Source: Eumeta japonica
Lineage: Eukaryota > Arthropoda > Insecta > Lepidoptera > Psychidae
Length of the DNA stretch: 64,000 bases
Reading direction: 5' to 3'
Assembly (NCBI GenBank): GCA_005406025.1
Contig: BGZK01001467.1
Span: 1 to 64,000 of the forward strand
Position 1 is the first letter of the stretch. The number at the start of each line of letters is the position of its first letter. The notes beneath the pieces are model-generated. The model saw only the letters and a list, made by a program, of their open reading frames with translations. It was not told the origin of the DNA and ran no database searches. Made by a program: the position numbers and the translations under genes. Of this stretch, positions 36,601-47,916 are shown piece by piece.

Positions 36601-39600
36601 TATGTTATACATCTCAAAACATAAATTATTATACAAAATTTTTTAATAAATATAGTTTTATTATACAAAATCATGTCATAACATGCATCATATTTGTATT
36701 ATCCAAGTTTAAAGGTATACCACCAAACTCCTTTTATTTTAGACTGGTTCAAATATTATGCTGAATTAGCAATTTTGGATGGGACCAGTTTCAAAATTTA
36801 AAAAAAATTTTTTTCACAAAACTTAGACCTATAATATATGTCATCAATCAAATGTAAAAACCAAAACTATAACTCTACTGAATATTACAACAACAATACT
36901 TTACTGAAATTCTCTATTGAAACATAATGAAACCGAGCCATTTTTGGAAAGATTGATCACTGGTGATGAAAAATGGATTACTTTTACAATTTTACGAGAA
37001 TGTGTGAAAAAGATTATTTAAATCAAGCTTCATAGACTATAGCGAAATCCGAATTAACTCTCAGTAAGTTGATGCTATGTGTATGGTGGGACTGGAAAGG
37101 CATTATACGTTATAGAGCTTTTACCGCCAGACAACACTATCAATTCGATCTCTACTGACCGAATAGCTGAGATTCAAGCAAGAAGTAGAGAAAAAAAGGA
37201 CCGGACCGAAACAGAAAGGGTGTGTTTTTTTACATAACGGCTAACCACACACATCTTTATCTACTCAGTAAATATTGAGAGGTTAGTTGGGAAGTGTTAA
37301 TGCATCCACCATATAGTCTTGCACCCTCAGATTTTCAACTGTTTCGCTCACTTCAGAATTAATTAGGTAGTGTTAGGTTAATATCAAAAGAGTCTATCAA
37401 AACTACTTGCTGCAATCAGATCAGAAGTTCCAAAAGTTCTACAGAAATGGGATTATGTTACTACCTACAAAATGGCGACAAGTTGTTGAATAATATGACA
37501 TATGTATAATTAAATGTAAATAAAATATACCTAAAAATTATCTTAAATATGTATATGAAATTAGAAGAAACCGTTTCCTCGACCCTATATAAATTTAACA
37601 ATTAAGATTGAGATTTTGACCATAACATACCCACTTCCTGAACCTCCAACGATACCAATCTTCTTCCCAGCTGGTATCATAAAACTCAGATTTGTTAGAA
37701 TTGGCTTCCCATTTATGTATTTAAAATTAACGTCCTTGAACTCAATTGTCGCAGTGTCAGTTGATATTTTTAATGGTGGAGCTAAGTCTTTTTCCTAGAA
37801 TGAAATATCTTGAAAATAAAATTGGATCAGAGCCATCCTATCTTACTTCAATGCATTTTTAATTCACTAATGTTCATTTGCAATTATTATATTTGATTTA
37901 TTAATTTTTATCAAATGAAACTGATTATTATTGTTTTTTAAAACTCGAGTGCAAGGTTCATCATCAATATTAATTAGTCTATATATACAAATAAATACAT
38001 TTTTATATGCAGTGGGTTTATACATTACATTTATAATACTACTTTTGTAAATTAAATAAACATAAATAGTAGAATAACCTCCTGCCAAATAAATCACAAA
38101 ATATGACTCTGATGATTTATTGAAGATTATGATATATCAATTTTGATTGGTTAGAATATTCAAGAAAATACTAGTTTACATCAAATGTGACATGTTTATA
38201 ACTTTGTTTACATTTAAGGAATGTTTCAGACGTTTCTGAGTTACGTAGAGGAGTTTGGATGTTGAAAATTACTAAATCTTATCTTAGGAATCAGTTATAT
38301 GCTTAGTGATTTCATAGTGTTTTTATGTCACAGTATAGTTTACAGACTCATCTTTTTCTTTTAGTGTTTGCCTTTCCATTTTTTTCAATCTTCAAATGTA
38401 GTGGTAGATTGTAATAATACCATAACACACAACATATATTCAATAAAGTATTAAATATGATAAAAACGTACCTTAATCTTAGACTGCACAGTCATTAGGG
38501 TGAACATGGTCTGCATGTCGATTAGCGCCTGTCGAACTTCCCTGTACACAGAGCCCAAGAAGCCGAGAGGTATTGACAGCTGGAAAAGTAATCCATTGAC
38601 CATCACCAGGTCTCCTACTGACATATTACCTGGGTATATAAAGTGGAAATTTATTGGAACAACGAACAATACAAAAGTAGCTTCCTAATAAATAATATGT
38701 TTTTCCCAGACAATTTACTACCACAATAACAGAATTGGTTAGCATTTAAATTACATATAGTTCTTCATGTATTTTCATCAATTAATGCTCTTAATTTTTT
38801 AATATCCATTTGTATTGGATGCCTAATTCTGTTCAATGCAACTATAGGTATCAAATGGAATTATTAGAAAAAACATTCCGATTTAGCATCAGACTGTACC
38901 TTGAGCGACACTTCATATATTTCATATAGCTTTAACAATATAATAATCACTTTGACACTCATATAAAAGCTATGGCAGACATGAATTTTCATACTACATA
39001 GTGATTCGATTGTTGTTCAATGTTTTCTATCGAAACTGGAACAACAATTGAATTACTATGTGCTTGATGGTGACTCAATATTTATATATATCCTTAGACA
39101 ACAAATGTAATAGATTTGGCCTTAACTAAATCTAAACAAGATTATGATGTTTACTGCTTATTAGCCAACTTGATAATTAGATAAATGATGGTATATCATT
39201 ACCATTTCAATTAAAGTGCAACTCATATTTCGAGAGAAAATTAATGGAGCTGATACTATTCCAAAAATTAACAGATCAGTAAAACAATGATTATGTTACT
39301 ATTATTTAAACTTAAAAATATGACATGTGAGAGAACACTGAACGACTTGCTTGTTTTCTATAATCTATATGATAAGAGGTAATACAAGTAATTTTTGACA
39401 AGTCTACTTGTGACTATGTCACAACTAGACTTTGGATGTTGTGATGGATGCTCTTCACAAAAACAAATTACTTTCTTTAGACCAGAAATTTCTTTGCGTA
39501 TATATAAAATGAACAACATGCAAACCTTTAACTATTTCGTTAGCGGCCATTATCATAATTGCACTGAGGCCAGCACTAAAGATGGCATGCTGTCCGAAGT

Positions 39601-42600
39601 TCAACATGGCTAAACTAGTCGCTGTTTTTAAAGATGCCTCTTCATATTTCTTTAGGCTTACATTGTATTTATCCATTTCATACTTTTCGTTGTTGAAATA
39701 CTGAAAAGAAATTGTAAACATGCATGATGATTACAAAAAATAATTCAAACATTAAAAACATTGCTATAAATTTCTTAAGGTAGTGTCAATATCAAGGTCA
39801 TATTGCTTATTTTAACTAATATGTGGGTATTATTCAACATGACTAATCTACATATCTGTCTTTATCGAGGGTTTAATGATAAATGTTATAACTGATTACA
39901 GTTTAGATAAAGATTTATTCTAATAATTTACCTTTACAGTTTCATAGTTGATCAATGAATCAATAGCTTTGTTGCTTGCCTCATTCTCGGCTTTGTTCAT
40001 GAAAATCCTGAATCTAGTTCGCCACTGGGTTATAGCTAATGTGTAAGCTGTGTACATCGCTACACAAGACATTGCTATACCAGTGAATTTTAAGTTATCT
40101 TATTACCTTAAATTTCAATTCCTTTGTGGATTAGATATATCCAATACTAAACATTACATTAGTTTGATTTTAAACAATTTCATTTTTTTTGACTAACCTA
40201 AAAATTTTTGAGATACACTTGGAATGTAATAAAACAATAATATAACTAATAATATGAACTCAAAAAAATAATTAACAATGACGAAAAATACTAGTATTAT
40301 TGTGGAAAAAACGTGGGGCACTTTGTGCCACATTTTTCGAGTGTAGAGCAATCCACGCTTTTTCCACAATAATACTAGTATTTTTCGTCATTGTTCATTA
40401 TTTTATTGAGTTCATATTAAGGATTATTTTTCACTTTTTAGTTTAATGTACTTTAAGGCGTGTTTTTTAGTTTTTTTTAAACTATATTTATTTTTCACTT
40501 TTTAGTTCGGTTGGTTGGTAAAAATTTGTAATTTTTAACAATACAACAATATTTTAATTATTAATAATGCTTATGACTGTTACTAAATTCTATTACAAAA
40601 CAGTAATAGAATTTAGTAACAGTAATAAAGCCACTTGTTCTCACGCAGACGATACGTGACGAAATTATTCCATCCTGGCGATCCTGATCAGGATAAGAGG
40701 ATAAACTTATCAAATTATTGTATTGTCATTGCTCCTTGATAAGTATGCAAAGTTTCAAATTAATCAGACTTCTTAAAATTGGTGAAAATTAAGCTCAAAA
40801 ATTCCGTTACATACATAGATACATACAACCCAAGATTATATTAATCCTGGCGGTCCTAATAAGGATAATGGGAAACTGTTATCAAATTATTGTATTGTCA
40901 TCGGTCCTTGAGATGTGTGCAAAATTTCAAGTTGATCAGACTTCTAGAAACCGGTGAAAATTGAGCTCAAAGATTCCGTTACATAGTTACATACATACAT
41001 ACAAACATACAGCCCAAGCTTATAAAAGCGTGTTAAAAATAAGTAAAGAAGTCTATATCCTGAAAAGAAAAACAGTTATATTGGGGTTAAATGAACTCAC
41101 CAGTGAATGCGAATCCACCTTTGATACCTAATATACTCGATACTAAGGCTAGTTCAAATATTGTAGGCACTACGTTGAATACCATAGCCGACAGAACAAA
41201 GTTGATAGCACGAGAACCTCTATCTATAGTCTGAAAAAAAAATTATTCGTGATTCATATTTTTTTATATCTATAATTGTCATGCAACTGCTATATGTGTG
41301 ACAGACCCTTAAAAAATGTATTTTAGATTATCATAATTGAAACATAGTCCTTACAATTAAACATTTATCAAATACTAATGAAAATTAACAAAATTAAACG
41401 TTCCTAGAAATGAAGTAATTCTTAAGAATTGTATTAAGTATTATATTTATATATATGTATGATATTATAGAGATACTTTCAGAATCTAATTTTAAAACAG
41501 CTGAATCAAGTTACATCAAAATGGTTTAGGTACAGTTTGTACCTGTTAAGCCAGGTTTCACCAAGTATACAAATGCTCATTACAGTTGCAATACAGTGTA
41601 AACTCTTTATAACGAAACTCAAGGGACTGAGCATTTTTTGTCGTTATAGAGAGTTATCGTTATATGGAGTGAACAAAAAAAAACCAAATTAACAAGAATT
41701 TTTAATATGTATGTATGTCTTAGATAATAAATGCTTATACATATAAATTATTGTTTATTATTGATTTGCATATCGACATCCCGCGCCTCACCGTTCATTT
41801 TACCGTATGTAATTTGATGACGGATTACGACTGATAATACGATAGGTACCCAGTATGCTTGGTCAAGACCATCACTTCGAAAACAATGTGTCATACTGCA
41901 CGTGTTCAGGCAATTAAGGATAACAAAGCTAGACCGACCTCGGATGTTTCGGAGCTTCAAAGTCTTTTGTTATCTGATAACATAACATAAACAATAATAC
42001 CGATAATAAATATTTACTGTCTAAAAATATGAACACATTTCTTCGTAATTCTTCGTAATAGAGAATGGCGTATCGCTATAAAGAGTGTTTCAATATGTGA
42101 GTTTTAACGCAAACCAACCAACTTGGGCTCATTCCAACGTTATAGGGGAGTTTATCGTTATAAAGGATAACGTTATAAAGAGTTTACACTGTAGTACATA
42201 TTTTCGTATACAAATGCTTAATACAGTTGCAATAGTACATTTTTTCTATAATGTATATTCAAATTCATTAAAATGAAATGTACATTCTACTTAGAAAAGT
42301 TTGAAATTTCCATATAAATTTATTATATACAAAGAATTTTAGCTATGCATATTTCTTCTAATAAGTCATATTACATATATTAAAGTGTGTTAAACAAATG
42401 AAATTAAAATCAAAATAGATGAGGAATACGTCACAACAATGCGATGTCCCTAAAAATAATACAAGGTAAAATTTTAATGTGTGTATGAATTGTTATTTTT
42501 GCTCTTAAGGGCTTCTTCCACCACCTCCTTTTAAACTAACATTTATAAAAAGTCACTTAAAAATAATTTTGCATTCAACGTTTTCCTTTTTAAAGGTTGT

Positions 42601-45600
42601 TTGCACTAAACCTGTTAAAAAGAAAACAAGAACGCAAAATCAAATTTAAATGTAAGTTTTTGTTAAGTCACTTTAAAGGAAAATGGTGAAAGAGGCCCTT
42701 AATGTTTTAAAGTTGTTTGAAGAATATGGACATTTCATTATCTGCCACTTCATTGCTTCTTCTAAATTAACAGCCATGGATAATTCTTATGGAAATCATT
42801 GTTGACATTAATACAAGTCAGAATTGTTTTTTAACATAATTTTCTTCTTTGTTTGTAACATAATAATAAAGTTATGAAGAAAAAATAGCAGGCATCATTG
42901 TAGTCAGAACTGTTATTGCTATAAAAAAAATGGTAGGTATTTTTTTAAAGCCTTGAAATCTATTTATGTTGATTTTTATACAGATATTTCATTGGATTCT
43001 TCAATATTTATTGAAAAGACAAAAACCTTAAACAATTTTGAATTTATATCATGTGGAGGAACTGACCTTAGACAATGCTCCAGTCTGCCTACCCAGGTGA
43101 AAAGACAAATCCAAATTGTGTAGATGCATGAAAACATTACAAGCCAGCTTCCTGATAGAGTGCTGGGCTACCTTGGCGAACACTGCATTACGTAGTTCAT
43201 TGAAACCAGCAGCGGTAGCACGTGCTATGCCATCTGAAAACGTTAAAACATATTTGTTAGCATTTACATTCTTTGCAAAATAATAAAATATTTACTATAT
43301 TAAAAATGTAAAATTTTGAAAAAAATACTTAAAAAATGTCAAAAGAGTATGTCATAAATCTATTCAAAAATAAATGGATTATTGATGTTTAATATCTCAT
43401 GCTCTTTAAATATTACTTTGCCTTTTATGAACAAAATTGATAAGCAATACATATTATTCAATTAATAACCTTATTGTATTTTATTCACATTAAATAATTA
43501 GCCTAAATGAAGAGATATATGTTGACTGAAGAATGTAGTGTATAAAATGTAAGTATAGTTAGATTGCCATAAAAAAATGCAGTCAAACAAATAAAAATCA
43601 GCCATCATCTTGATTTTAAAGTTTGCTATTATACATTTCATTAGCAATTAAATGCTAAAATAGAACATAAAAAATTGCTGTTTATATTAAATTAAAATAC
43701 TTATTAAAAATAATATTGTTGCTACAGTAATCTCAATGCATTTTGAAAATCACTTACAACTTCATAAGTTTAATGAAACTATATAAAATTGCGGGGTTAA
43801 GGAGTAGTTGATTAATCTCATGGTGTTTTTAATCAACTTTTTAACACTTCCTGCTGGTGATACATGGTAAGGTTTCAGACTTACCTCCTCCCTACTCAAA
43901 ATCATGTACTTATTTTGGTATAAGAGATTTAAAAAATTCAGAATATGATTTTTAAACACAGATATATTCTAATTTCATACTAGAAAATTAATAGAGAATT
44001 TTAAAATTATTATTGTATTTGCACTAAAATCACAGATGTAATGGCGCGCAGAGCGATTGTCGCGGCGAGCAGGGAGGAAAATAATTGTTTGGTAATGGTG
44101 AGTGAATGAAATAATAAATACGTGTGATATCTCAGTAGACCGTTCTGGTCATATTTCATGATTTTTTCTGTACCCCATACCCCCCTTCAAGCCTCAAGTG
44201 TTAAATGGATGATCCTTGTCAAACTGAACTTTAAAAACGAACACCCAGTGAAACGTATCAAAGAAAAATCAGTGAAGCAAAATTAGATTTCACACAAAAA
44301 ATACTCTTAGGTATATGATATGTTATAGGCAAATAGTTTTATATTTTGAACAAAGAATAAATGAATTACCATAATCTATTAACTACAGTAATCATGGAGC
44401 TCTTAAATATTTCAATGTATGAGAATAGCCAATTTGTGTGTTAAGATATTTATGTATTAAGTAAAGAATTTTTTCAAATTTTTTTTTCAAATTTCATATA
44501 AACCTTTTTTAAATAAAATTATCACCTAAGTAGTGAATTACTAAATTTTTAAATATATTACTGTATTAACTTATATTTAAATGCTAAGAACTGTTTATTT
44601 TATGATATAATAATTTTTATTTATTATTATATATGGTATGTAAATGAACAGCACCGCATCACTAGTCTCCACAATAGAATAAACATTCCTATTTAATCGC
44701 TATTCTTAATTTTGAAAAGATGAATGCGTGACTTTTGACATTAATTCATAACGAAAATGCAACTTAGGTACTAAGAGTCATGTTATTTAGCATTGGTATG
44801 ATTTCCACACTGAAATTACATTAACACTATATCCAAATCCTCACTGTCATTAAACAAACCCATCATTCACATTGTGCTGAGATTTTTCATGAATAAAATG
44901 CATGTGTGCTTTTACACTGTGTTGTGGTCACACCGAAACAGGAATTGGAAAGAAGTTAGAGGTGGGGAAAACAACAGCAATGTCAGAAAAGCGCACATGT
45001 ATAAATTATGCAGGATGGTTGATTAATAATTAACAAGCTATTAGACTTTTGTTTATTGTTACTTTTATCATGCTTATTGTATCATGTTTATTGTAATTAG
45101 AATATAATACTCTATAATGGGAAAAACGGTATGGTACTGTTCATTTATATAAGTACTGTATTATAGACAGTAGTAATCTATTTGCTGAGCACAAATGACA
45201 TTGTACTGTAATTGACTTTTTTCGTTTATGATTTAAAGTAGGTGGCTTCGCCCTATCACCATAAAACAAACTCATTCATCTTATTCATCTTTTATATCAA
45301 TTTAGTTAATGTTGATTCATGTCTCAATTTTGCTTCCCACTCAGCTTCCAGTAGCACTTTCTTCTCATATAATAGTACCATTCTAATTTTTGATTTTTAT
45401 TCCAAACCTGGTCCCACTCTCAATTCTGATCTTTGTCCCAATCTTGCTCTAAATTCTGCTGTTGGTACTATTATTGATTTTCTACTAAATCTTACTTTAA
45501 CACATATTTAATCTACTTCCATTCTATTCAAAATTTCATATCAATATGTTTGGATATATGTGTACCTAATATTTTATTGATATTACTTACATCCAAGAAG

Positions 45601-47033
45601 TAAACTGAAAGTTGCAGTTCCTAATGCCTGTGGAACTGTGCTCATGCCTAATAGAGCTTCTGAGCCTCCAGCAGACATAGTGTTATTCACTCCATCGACT
45701 GCATATTTAAATAGGAATGGAACAATCACATTCATTACCTTTGCACCAAAAAGCAATGACAGTGAGAACATTACTCTTAATCTTATTTGATGGTTTTCCT
45801 GAAAATTGAAATTTCTTCAATTAATATACTATAAGGCACTAATTAGCCTAACATATCAAAGCCTATTATGGAAAGAATATCTAATTAACAGACAACTATG
45901 TATTCAAATGAAAAAGTTGAAATCTGAATCTATAAAGATAAAAAAATAATTCAATATTGAAATTTAAAGCACTATTACCTTTGGCCATACATATGCCAGC
46001 ATTCCTTTAATCATGTCCGTTCCAGTGACTGGCTTAGCATCACCCAGGTTAATATCTTCGCGTGATAAAACAGAGGCACCTGGATGAAAGCAGTCTCTCT
46101 TTTGGACACCTAGGGTGAGGGAGATATATCAGGAGTGTTTATAGGAAAAGGTCAAAGCCAGGAAAAATGGACAAAGCTCATGGACTATACAAGGTGCGTG
46201 CGAGGGAAAAAGAACTGCATTCAACCAAGTATTAGTAAACACAAAGTTATGAACAACTAGGTAACAGAGGATAAAAAAATTATGACATTGCTTTATTGAA
46301 GAAACAAATTGTCAAAATGATGAACACTAAAGCTACTGACTGATGGTACAATACTATGCAACATAGGAGATTAGAATACAACTCTCACTAAAAGTACCTT
46401 AAAGCTAGCTAGCAAATAATTTTATAGATATGGCATAATTAACATTTTAATTTCTATGCGTTTCATTTTTCTATTTTTTTATATTATAAAATATTAACAC
46501 AGCTGAAAATTTTAACAAAGTTCATGAAACCAAACAAGTGTGATATCTTTGACAATTTTCTGCAAGGTCAGGTTATATAACACTAATTATTTTTTATTAG
46601 AAAAATGTATCTTTAAAGAGCAAATTTATTACATATTGAATTCTCAATATATTATTAATTTTTCAACTACTTACCAAATGGACCCTTTTTGTCATTTTTT
46701 TGTTTATTAACCAAAACTGACGACAAGACAGCATTATTTGCGTTTCCTCCTGCAGAATTGTTGGCAGGGGGAGAATTATAATTAAACTGGAAAAATATAT
46801 TTCATTTATAATTTCTGCTGTGTTGTGTTTTGTCCACACAATATGTTTGGTAAAGTAAGCAATTAAACTTCACTTACTCTGTATTGATAAGCAACTGCGC
46901 AAGGATTACATCTTAAATTTAATTGTGGTTTGTTTAATATATGTAACTTATTGTAATTGAGACTTGGTCTAATTTTTCCATAGTTTTTTAATAATTTATT
47001 GAAATTTTTACTTGTCAATAAAGCAGCCGCCAT
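30091..47033 (-). CDS. ABCB7: ABCB7/ATM1-type mitochondrial ABC half-transporter (complete, 13 exons)
   Basis: Exons on the minus strand, 5' to 3': 46878-47033, 46675-46786, 45979-46109, 45591-45798, 43067-43233, 41101-41230, 39932-40074, 39526-39700, 38472-38629, 37631-37794, 35136-35265, 34289-34564, 30091-30306. Together 2166 nt, 721 residues plus stop, with every intron phase consistent; human ABCB7 is 752. The N-terminus ([20 protein letters not shown]) is basic, lacks acidic residues and looks like a mitochondrial targeting sequence. A transmembrane domain and one nucleotide-binding domain follow (listed separately). ABCB7/ATM1 sits in the inner mitochondrial membrane as a homodimer and exports a glutathione-linked sulfur compound needed for cytosolic iron-sulfur protein assembly. 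Introns carry many transposon relics, yet all exons are intact. The start is the only ATG fitting exon 1. Confidence 0.95.
31440..32052 (-). mobile_element. mariner 5' fragment in ABCB7 intron 12
   Basis: Same family as 8278-9528, minus orientation (same strand as ABCB7). The terminal repeat TTAGATAGAGGAAAAAG lies at the 32052 end. The transposase N-terminus is well preserved: [20 protein letters not shown], then [20 protein letters not shown] and [19 protein letters not shown]. It reaches [13 protein letters not shown], the first catalytic Asp, and then turns into a fold-back of its own sequence (31454-31511). The rest is missing. Confidence 0.83.
32219..32540 (+). pseudogene. Cysteine-rich (CXC-like) C-terminal module, two exons, opposite strand to ABCB7
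   Basis: The + strand reads [12 protein letters not shown] up to a donor AAAAG|GTATAA at 32361/32362. A strong acceptor, tttttttcag, ends at 32440. Splicing in phase 2 gives [18 protein letters not shown], then [20 protein letters not shown] and a stop at 32540. The cysteine spacing (C-x3-C-x4-C-x-C-x6-C-x3-C-x2-C-x4-C) resembles the metal-binding tail found on many uncharacterised, probably transposon-linked insect proteins. Upstream, only about 48 further codons are open and I see no recognisable domain. It is therefore probably the tail of a decayed mobile-element gene nested in ABCB7 intron 12. The function is unknown. The splice junction is inferred. Confidence 0.5.
33582..33622 (+). repeat. 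(AC)n microsatellite
   Basis: About 20 near-uninterrupted AC dinucleotides in ABCB7 intron 12, with one AT interruption near its left end. Likely length-variable. Confidence 0.9.
35516..36570 (+). mobile_element. Probable solo LTR with promoter in ABCB7 intron 10
   Basis: About 1055 bases, more GC-rich than the intron around it. It begins TGTTACGGACGAT and ends ATCGTCCTTCACA; these ends are imperfect inverted repeats with the TG...CA form of LTRs. A TATA box (TATATAAG, 36393-36400) lies 32 bases before an initiator-like CCAGTTC at 36423-36429. Internal short repeats are present: AACATATTCGGTTCAT twice (35926-35963), CGTAATAACTTGTA twice (about 35670-35718), and CATCCTCG...GAGCGAGA twice. No primer-binding site or gag-pol sequence follows, hence solo. 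I could not find a clean target duplication, which weakens the call. It is antisense to ABCB7. Confidence 0.55.
36393..36429 (+). promoter_or_regulatory. TATA box plus initiator of the solo LTR
   Basis: TATATAAG at 36393-36400 and an initiator-like CCAGTTC with its A at 36425, a spacing of 32 bases that is normal for RNA polymerase II core promoters. Transcription would run rightward, antisense to ABCB7 exon 10. Confidence 0.5.
36900..37587 (+). mobile_element. mariner 3' fragment in ABCB7 intron 10
   Basis: The + strand carries the catalytic part of the same mariner family, broken by stops: [14 protein letters not shown] (first catalytic Asp) at about 36935, [15 protein letters not shown] at about 37070, a degraded second-Asp region at about 37225, and [14 protein letters not shown] with the third Asp at about 37320. 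It ends with TACAAAATGGCGACAAGTTG and the terminal sequence CCGTTTCCTCGACCCTA. The N-terminal third is absent. Antisense to ABCB7. Confidence 0.82.
40251..40418. repeat. Hairpin element: 66-base inverted arms, 36-base loop
   Basis: Left arm 40251-40316 and right arm 40353-40418 are complementary with few mismatches. Both contain AATACTAGTATT and end in AATATGAACTCA / TGAGTTCATATT. The loop includes GGCACTTTGTGCC, itself a small palindrome. It is probably a fold-back MITE. It lies in ABCB7 intron 6. Confidence 0.8.
40576..40623. repeat. Perfect 21-bp inverted repeat with 6-base loop
   Basis: Arms 40576-40596 and 40603-40623 are exact complements (ACTGTTACTAAATTC... and its inverse), with loop AAAACA. 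It is the second hairpin within ABCB7 intron 6, 158 bases from the first. Confidence 0.85.
40671..41018 (+). repeat. Two tandem units, period about 172 bp
   Basis: TCCTGGCG starts at 40673 and again at 40845. Both units share TTATCAAATTATTGTATTG, TCAGACTTCT, GGTGAAAATT and ATTCCGTTACATA, and end with a (CATA)n tract and CCCAAG. The units differ at perhaps one in six positions. The ending resembles common dispersed repeats of moths; the class is not certain. Confidence 0.65.
41594..42191. mobile_element. TIR element (598 bp, TA target), possibly Tigger/pogo-derived, in ABCB7 intron 5
   Basis: CAGTGTAAACTCTTTATAAC begins at 41594 and its exact inverse ends at 42191, 21 bp each, with TA on both outer sides. 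CAGT-type ends and a TA duplication suit the Tigger/pogo branch of Tc1-mariner. The interior holds a minus-strand frame (41748-41960) with [15 protein letters not shown], which faintly resembles the C-terminal ANCFRxxGF motif of Tigger-type transposases. Longer similar flanks (GTATACAAATGCT... at 41565 and 42207) surround the element. Confidence 0.62.
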
Positions 47034-47877
47034 ATTCGAAATTGGGTGACATTATTATTTTTTTAAGGTTGGTATTTAGTGTTACCATTATATAAAATAA
47101 AGTTTAATAATTTATGTTTAATGAATCTTTTTTTAGAATCAATACGACCTTTAAAAGTAAAGGATTTGTTTCACTAATGGGAATAGAAAAATAGGAATTT
47201 TTTGTCAGCTGACAAAAAGTAATTTTAAAAGATTCAATAAACAACGCTAGCAAAAGACAGTTTATAAAAATTAACATTAGCTGTTTAAAAATCTTTTATA
47301 AATATTCAACATAGACAATTCAATAAGTGTTTCGTTGACAACACTGGAAACAAAAGAAAAATTGGTTGTCTGTAAATTCGGTTTACGAGCAATAATTTTA
47401 CGTGATAACGTCATAAGAAAACACGAATTGATTTGAATCATTATCACTAGCTGCAATTGTTGTTCTACTAAACAAAGGAAACCACGTTGACTTTTAACTT
47501 CACTTTATAAACAGTTGACAAAACAGTTCACCTGTAGATTGTGTGCGGCCGCTGTCTCTCTTCTACATCGGCATCGACCGATGGAGTGGAAGAAAGATCG
47601 CTCGTTCTGTGCTCTTGCTCACACGCTCGGCTCAGGCGGAACGCAACAATGAGTCATGTTTTTTCGTGCGTGTAGCGGGTGTTCATCGATTTACAAGACG
47701 TTATTACGTCAAAAATTAAGAAAAAAGCAAATTTTAATAAACAAAACTTAACAAAAACTGTACTACCTAATTTAATAAATATTAATAAAATCAATGTAAA
47801 AATTAGGAACCATACTTCGTCATGTACATGTCAAAGTCCGTGAAGGAAAAACAAAAAATATCCTAAGAATAAGTTAC

Positions 47878-47916
47878 AGCTTACAATGCCACTACGGATT
47901 AGTGGCAATGTAAGCT
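47878..47916. repeat. 17-bp inverted repeat, 5-base loop, one mismatch
   Basis: AGCTTACAATGCCACTA (47878-47894) pairs with TAGTGGCAATGTAAGCT (47900-47916), with a single A/A mismatch. It lies about 850 bases upstream of the ABCB7 start codon. Confidence 0.75.

Larger units (their letters stand above)
30091..37794 (-). other. ABCB7: ABCB7 nucleotide-binding domain exons (10-13)
   Basis: Residues about 461-721. Walker A GGSGSGKST is at residues 510-518 and is split by the exon 10/11 junction within its last glycine codon. The Q-loop glutamine ends exon 11 (AIVPQ, 558). The ABC signature LSGGE is at 614-618, Walker B IIVFDE at 634-639 with the catalytic Glu at 639, the D-loop SSLD at 642-645, and the switch histidine in IAHRLS at 670. 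All catalytic residues are present, so the ATPase should be active. The protein stops at PILK, shorter than the human C-terminal tail. Confidence 0.93.
38472..45798 (-). other. ABCB7: ABCB7 transmembrane-domain exons (4-9)
   Basis: Residues about 134-460. The order of recognisable family segments is: [19 protein letters not shown] and [13 protein letters not shown] (exon 4); [19 protein letters not shown] and [20 protein letters not shown] (exon 5); [20 protein letters not shown] (exon 6); [20 protein letters not shown] and [16 protein letters not shown] (exon 7); YFNNEKYE and [20 protein letters not shown] (exon 8); [20 protein letters not shown] and [16 protein letters not shown] (exon 9). 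The RxRxRxF-like and NxxxxDSLxNYETVK stretches line the matrix side and glutathione-binding region in ATM1-type exporters (family knowledge). Exon 7 uses a weak acceptor, tatag|CA at 40074/40075; it was chosen because it restores the exact spacing to the human protein. Confidence 0.9.

Noticed and set aside
45242..45511. 89-codon + strand frame in ABCB7 intron 4.
   Set aside because: Pyrimidine-rich repetitive sequence (CCCAATTCT-like) with no domain; an antisense intronic chance frame.
46110..46260. Possible extra ABCB7 exon or transposon ORF upstream of exon 3.
   Set aside because: The family alignment is continuous from exon 2 to exon 3 in phase without it, and no motif is recognisable.
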